From an uncultured Clostridia bacterium (lineage in GTDB: Bacteria; Bacillota; Clostridia; Oscillospirales; Ruminococcaceae): a DNA stretch of 40,118 nt. The translations under genes were made by a program, and so were the position numbers. Shown piece by piece: positions 36,783 to 40,118 of this stretch. The notes beneath the pieces are model-generated. The model saw only the letters and a list, made by a program, of their open reading frames with translations, did no database searches and was not told where the DNA came from. Numbering within the stretch: the stretch's first letter is position 1; each line of letters begins with the position of its first letter. The stretch covers positions 1 to 40,118 of the forward strand of contig CANQYD010000018.1 in NCBI GenBank assembly GCA_947627985.1. The letters are read 5' to 3'.

Positions 36783-37413
36783 CAATTACAACAACATTGT
36801 AATCCGTAGCAATTGAAAACACCTTGTTTTTAATATCATCATTTGTTATCTCGCTATTAAGATGCCTTGGAAACAGTATGAGTCTATCTCCAATATCATT
36901 TGCATTGTCAGGCGATATTACACTATGAACGTCCTCTTCATGCAATCCGATTGCCGTGGTAAAAACACTATCATCCGAAAGGGTAGCACTCATGAAAATT
37001 CTTCTCTGAGCACTCATAAAACTTTTGATTTTAGCGATAGAAATTCCTTCAGGTACAATTTCAATATTACGTGCTGTCACAAAGCAATCACATGTTAATA
37101 AGGAATCATCAAGTAATGGAAGATTAAAATAAATACAGTGGTTTCTTTCTTCGTCTTTATTGTATTTAGAAAGCAATGTATATACTTCCGTTTGTTTTTC
37201 TTGCCATAGCCAAAAAGGAATAACAGCATTTTTGGTTGGATCGCCAGATTCTATAATGTTAATATATGAGCTGCTGTTATACCCTTTCCACTGTTCAGAG
37301 AACAGGTCAATAATTTCTTTGTAGAGATTATGAGCGGAAGGGATTTTGATGGAATACTGTGTTGTAATTGTAGTTTCGCTTGCAATTCTCATTTTCTGTG
37401 AGAGTTGGAACAT
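36778..37413 (-). pseudogene. Truncated DEAD/DEAH-type helicase fragment
   Basis: A 211-aa frame in AT-rich DNA. It contains SAQRRIFMSATLSDDSVF, with SAT as helicase motif III, and NANDIGDRLILFPRHLN downstream. It lacks Walker A and DEAH at its N-terminus and breaks off at VVVIV before motifs V and VI. The 5' end lies at the junction with a sugar permease remnant, so the upstream half is missing. Similar helicases occur in defence operons (for example Hachiman HamB-type), but that assignment is only a guess from the SAT and DIGDR segments. Confidence 0.7.
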
Positions 37414-37597
37414 GGTCGATCAGGCGCTGATCTTCTCAATGGAGAACGAAAAAATTATGCCGCTTTCGGTGATTCTGAGCGACATTCCCGAAAACGTCAG
37501 ATATGCGGGAGGGACGGTATATATGTTCCCGATAATCATGCTGTTTGTGATGTTCCGCGAGACGCTTGAGGAGTCAATGGAGGCGTATAAGTTATGA
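37388..37597 (+). pseudogene. 5'-truncated sugar ABC transporter permease (MalG type)
   Basis: Only the last 65 or so residues remain: SWNMVDQALIFSMENEKIMP, then the final membrane helix GGTVYMFPIIMLFVMFRETLEESMEAYKL. The WNM..EQ/DQ context and the closing helix are typical of carbohydrate permease subunits. The conserved EAA loop and the other helices are absent. Base composition turns GC-rich from about 37400. The stop overlaps the next gene (ATGA), so this was the penultimate gene of an operon cut by the AT-rich segment. Confidence 0.75.
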
Positions 37598-37980
37598 AAA
37601 AAGCGGTTCCTGTTTTGAGCATACTTTTTTGCGCGATAATTCTGTTTTTCAGCTTTTTCGGCGAAAAGTTGTATTACTCTACTAAACCGCAGGTCGAGCT
37701 CGACCGCCCGCTCAGGGTGAACGACATGGTGCTCCTGCCCGGAGGCGCGGTTTTCCATGAAGCTGACGGTGACTGCATCTACACCGTCGAGGGCGAGCAG
37801 GGGTTCTCGACCGAAATTCTGACCGTTACGAAAGTTCGCCTCACCCGCTGTGAGCCTGACGAAACGGGTTACTTCGGTGATGGATACGTTTTGGTCGAGG
37901 CAGAGGGCTATTCCAGCGCGCCGACGGTGATCTGGGCGAGTGAAGCCCTCAAAGACGGGCAGAGGGTGGTGGAGGCTTAA
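37594..37980 (+). CDS. Predicted membrane-anchored protein, possible transport accessory
   Basis: A 128-aa protein with one N-terminal hydrophobic helix (VPVLSILFCAIILFFSFF, residues 5-22) and an extracytoplasmic beta-rich domain. It overlaps the permease remnant by ATGA. I do not recognise the domain; the short strands (VNDMVLLPGGAVFHEADGDCIYTV and on) resemble adaptor-like beta barrels, without certainty. With its operon truncated upstream it may no longer be expressed. Confidence 0.7.
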   Translation: MKKAVPVLSILFCAIILFFSFFGEKLYYSTKPQVELDRPLRVNDMVLLPGGAVFHEADGDCIYTVEGEQGFSTEILTVTKVRLTRCEPDETGYFGDGYVLVEAEGYSSAPTVIWASEALKDGQRVVEA

Positions 37981-38070
37981 TAAACATTGGTCATGGAATT
38001 GAATATTGGCTAATATGCAATTTTGCTATTTGATTAAAAGCTCGATTAGTTTATGGCATAATAATATAAT

Positions 38071-38104
38071 CCCCTTACTAAAAATAAGGGGAAATGTTAT
38101 TTTT
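38071..38104 (+). terminator. Terminator-like hairpin
   Basis: CCCCTTA (38071-38077) / TAAGGGG (38085-38091) followed by AAATGTTATTTTT. It lies in the AT-rich 37981-38140 gap, otherwise empty. Confidence 0.6.
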
Positions 38105-38122
38105 GGGCTAAAATGCCCTTGA

Positions 38123-39685
38123 CAAATCACGACTCAAAAAATGGTCCTTGAGGCATACGCGCGAGAAAAAAGATTTCCTAACCCGAGGTTTTTCGTAGAT
38201 GATGGGTATAGCGGAACGAACTATGACCGCCCCGGTTTTCAAGAGATGCTTTCGGAAATTGAGGCGGGAAATGTATCAACTTGCATCACTAAAGACCTCT
38301 CGAGGCTGGGCAGGAATTCATCGCTCACAGGGCTGTATATCAACTTCACTTTTCCTAAGTATGGGGTCAGGTATATCGCTATCAATGACCATTTTGACAC
38401 CATCGACCCCAACAGCACGGATAATGATATGGCAGGTATAAAAAACTGGTTCAACGAGTTTTTCGCCAAGGATACCAGTCGCAAAATCCGCGCTGTTCAA
38501 AAGGCGAAAGGAACTCGTGGAGTGCCTTTGACCACTAACATTCCATACGGTTACAAAAAGGGTGAAAACGGAGAGTGGGAGGTTGATGGGGAATCTGCGG
38601 AAATCGTTAAGCAGGTTTTTCAAATGTGTATGGAAGGGCGAGGTCCGATGCAGATTGCAAAGGCTCTGACTGCTGCAAAAGTACCAAACCCGTCGGCATA
38701 CAAAAATTCCCGTGGATTAACTATACGTCACTTTGACTCTGATCCATACCACTGGAACGCGAACACGGTCGTTCACATTTTGGAACGCAAGGAGTATACA
38801 GGCTGTACCGTAAACTTCAAGACCTACACAAACTCAATTTGGGATAAGAAACAGCGAGATAATCCAGAAGAGAATTGGGCGATTTTCGAGAATACTCACC
38901 CCGAGATTATAAATCCAGAAGAGTTCGTGAAAGTGCAGGAAATCCGTAAACAGCGGCATCGTAGGACAAGGACAGGCAAAAGCAGTATGTTTTCTGGACT
39001 CGTTTACTGCGAGGATTGCGGTGCGAAAATGCGCTACTGCACGACCAAGGACTTTGAAAAGCGGCAGGACCATTTCGTGTGCGGGAATTACAAAAGTAAC
39101 ACCGGGAGTTGCACCATTCACTTTATCCGCGCAATTGTTTTGGAGCAGCTTGTCCTGACAAATATGCAGTTTGTGATTTCGTATGTTACGGCTCACGAGA
39201 ATTATTTTCGACGAGTTATGACCGAGAAAATGTCGCTCAAAAGTGCCGAAATCGTTAAGTCTGCTAAGCGAACACTCGTCCAAAAGGAGAAACGCCTTGC
39301 CGAACTTGACCGCCTATTCATTAAGATTTATGAGGACAATGTAGCGGCAAACCTTAGTGACGAGCGGTTCGCGATGATGAGCGAGCAATACGAAGATGAG
39401 CAAGCAAAGCTCAAATCCGATATTATTTCCTTGAAATCAGAAATTGCAGAACAAGAGCGGCAAAATGAAAATCTGGAGTTGTTCATTAAAAAGGCAAAAA
39501 AGTACGATGGATTGAAAGAATTGTCCCCTTATGCTTTGCGCGAGCTTGTTAAGGCGATTTACGTTGAAAAGCCCGACAGGTCGAGCGGCAAGAAGAAGCA
39601 GAAGATTAGGATTCAGTACGACCTTGTAGGATTCATACCCATTAACGAACTTTTGCAACAGGAAAAGCAAAGAGAAACGGCATGA
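38123..39685 (+). pseudogene. N-terminally truncated large serine recombinase (TndX/TnpX-like)
   Basis: An open frame of 514 aa from the ATG at 38141. The resolvase domain starts late: QITTQK is followed by VLEAYAREKRFPNPRFFVDDGYSG, then DLSRLGRN. The first 40-50 residues, with the catalytic Ser of Y-x-R-x-S, are absent, and a stop lies in frame at 38120-38122. The recombinase domain (about 120-260, IPYGYKKGENGEWEVD), a zinc ribbon (CEDCGAKM..C..C, about 290-330) and a coiled coil (about 365-460) are intact. It cannot be catalytic as written. It marks a former integrative element; no attachment site or cargo is seen to its right. Confidence 0.85.
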
Positions 39686-39703
39686 ATGAAGTCATGCCGT
39701 TTC
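39674..39703 (+). terminator. Perfect 12-bp hairpin over the recombinase stop codon
   Basis: GAAACGGCATGA (39674-39685) / TCATGCCGTTTC (39692-39703), loop of six, followed by AGGAAAAATAGTTTTG. The T run is weak, so this may be a terminator or an element-end palindrome. Confidence 0.6.
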
Positions 39704-39805
39704 AGGAAAAATAGTTTTGACTTCCTTATGACGCCCTGCCTTATGGTGGTGACTGTAAAAAAATAAAAGCGTCGCTGTAAAGTGCTACAATTTAAATGAC
39801 GACGA

Positions 39806-40060
39806 CATTGCCGGAACCGAGCGAAGCTCGGCAAATCAGCAGCGCAGCCGTAAAAAATGCTCTGTACCGCAAACAAGGGAAATAAAGGAAATTATGATAA
39901 TATGAATAGTCTCCCATACCCGCCGCCCCCTTGGTCAAAAGGTATATCAAATTCCCGCAGGGGCGGAAATTTGATATGCTATTTAAAGCAGACCCCCACC
40001 CCCCGGAGAAGCTTGTACAGACTTGTAATAAAGTGTAGCCCTGCACTAGTCAACAAAAAT
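39806..40060 (+). repeat. Composite family D-tail plus family C element, copy 3
   Basis: CCGAGCGAAGCTCGG, GCGCAGCCGTAAAAAATGCT, GGGAAATAAAGG, TATGATAATATGAATAG, CCCATACCCGCCGC, TTGGTCAAAAGGT, then hairpin ATATCAAATT/AATTTGATAT (39944-39977), GCTATTTAAAGCAGACCCCC, GACTTGTAATAAAG and GTCAACAAAAAT. The same order appears inverted at 28.57-28.24 kb. The hairpin arms are unrelated in sequence to those of copies 1 and 2, yet the flanks match. From 40061 to the end I see only AT-rich sequence. Confidence 0.87.
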
Positions 40061-40118
40061 CGTACACAAATTTCAAAAAATTAGACTAAGAAAATTGTGA
40101 ATTATACACCACCTCCTG

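Noticed and set aside
36100-39700. An intact mobile or defence island
   Set aside because: All candidate genes here are fragments or lack key residues. No intact cargo, relaxase or attachment sites could be identified.

Overview
The window looks like chromosome of a GC-rich, anaerobic, carbohydrate-using Bacillota of class Clostridia, probably an Oscillospirales-type gut or rumen bacterium. The basis is strong AGGAGG-type ribosome sites, sigma-A promoters with 17-bp spacers, short lipoprotein signals, a TndX/TnpX-like serine recombinase, several glycan enzymes and the gene families present. This placement is inferred from gene content; no marker gene was searched.

Layout. 0.2-4.0 kb (minus strand): malic enzyme and class II fumarase, which together take fumarate to malate to pyruvate. 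4.5-6.4 kb (minus): a tight operon of Maf pyrophosphatase, Nudix hydrolase, a small unknown protein and a GNAT acetyltransferase. 7.1-10.3 kb (plus): lipoprotein, MBOAT acyltransferase and DHHW/AlgX-like protein, a probable surface-polymer O-acetylation operon. 10.7-15.5 kb: a GH43 glycosidase between two paralogous sugar-binding lipoproteins, the second convergent. 15.7-19.3 kb (plus): dihydrouridine synthase, TrmN6-like methylase, RsmI and RimI, all RNA or ribosome modification. 20.4-22.0 kb: polysaccharide deacetylase, then an XRE regulator on the minus strand. 22.8 kb: tRNA-Met(CAT) and tRNA-Glu(TTC). 23.7-28.1 kb (plus): GH2 beta-galactosidase, free-Met-sulfoxide reductase, an MBL-fold hydrolase and a small protein. 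29.1-35.7 kb: acidic lipoprotein (minus), then a membrane-fused spermidine-synthase-like protein, a MATE exporter, a small membrane protein and ProRS. 36.0-39.7 kb: an AT-rich, decayed accessory segment with helicase fragments, a 5'-truncated sugar permease and a serine recombinase that has lost its catalytic N-terminus.

The striking feature is between the genes. Nearly every long spacer is packed with structured repeats. Family A (19 copies) has fixed outer arms, GGGCGAAGCCC and GGGCTTCGCCC, enclosing two or three interchangeable perfect hairpins. It is amplified in tandem at several sites, each site with its own hairpin set. Family B is a five-hairpin element whose stems change in a compensated way between copies. 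Family C/D is a composite with one swapped palindrome. Heptad tracts (TCTRNNN)n occur in six spacers. B and D copies flank the lacZ operon as inverted repeats. The recurrent peptides these repeats would encode are artefacts and are not annotated as genes.

My best candidate for an undescribed system is family A: a modular palindromic-cassette repeat with loop-orientation switches and a fixed polarity relative to transcription. I see no transposase for it here.
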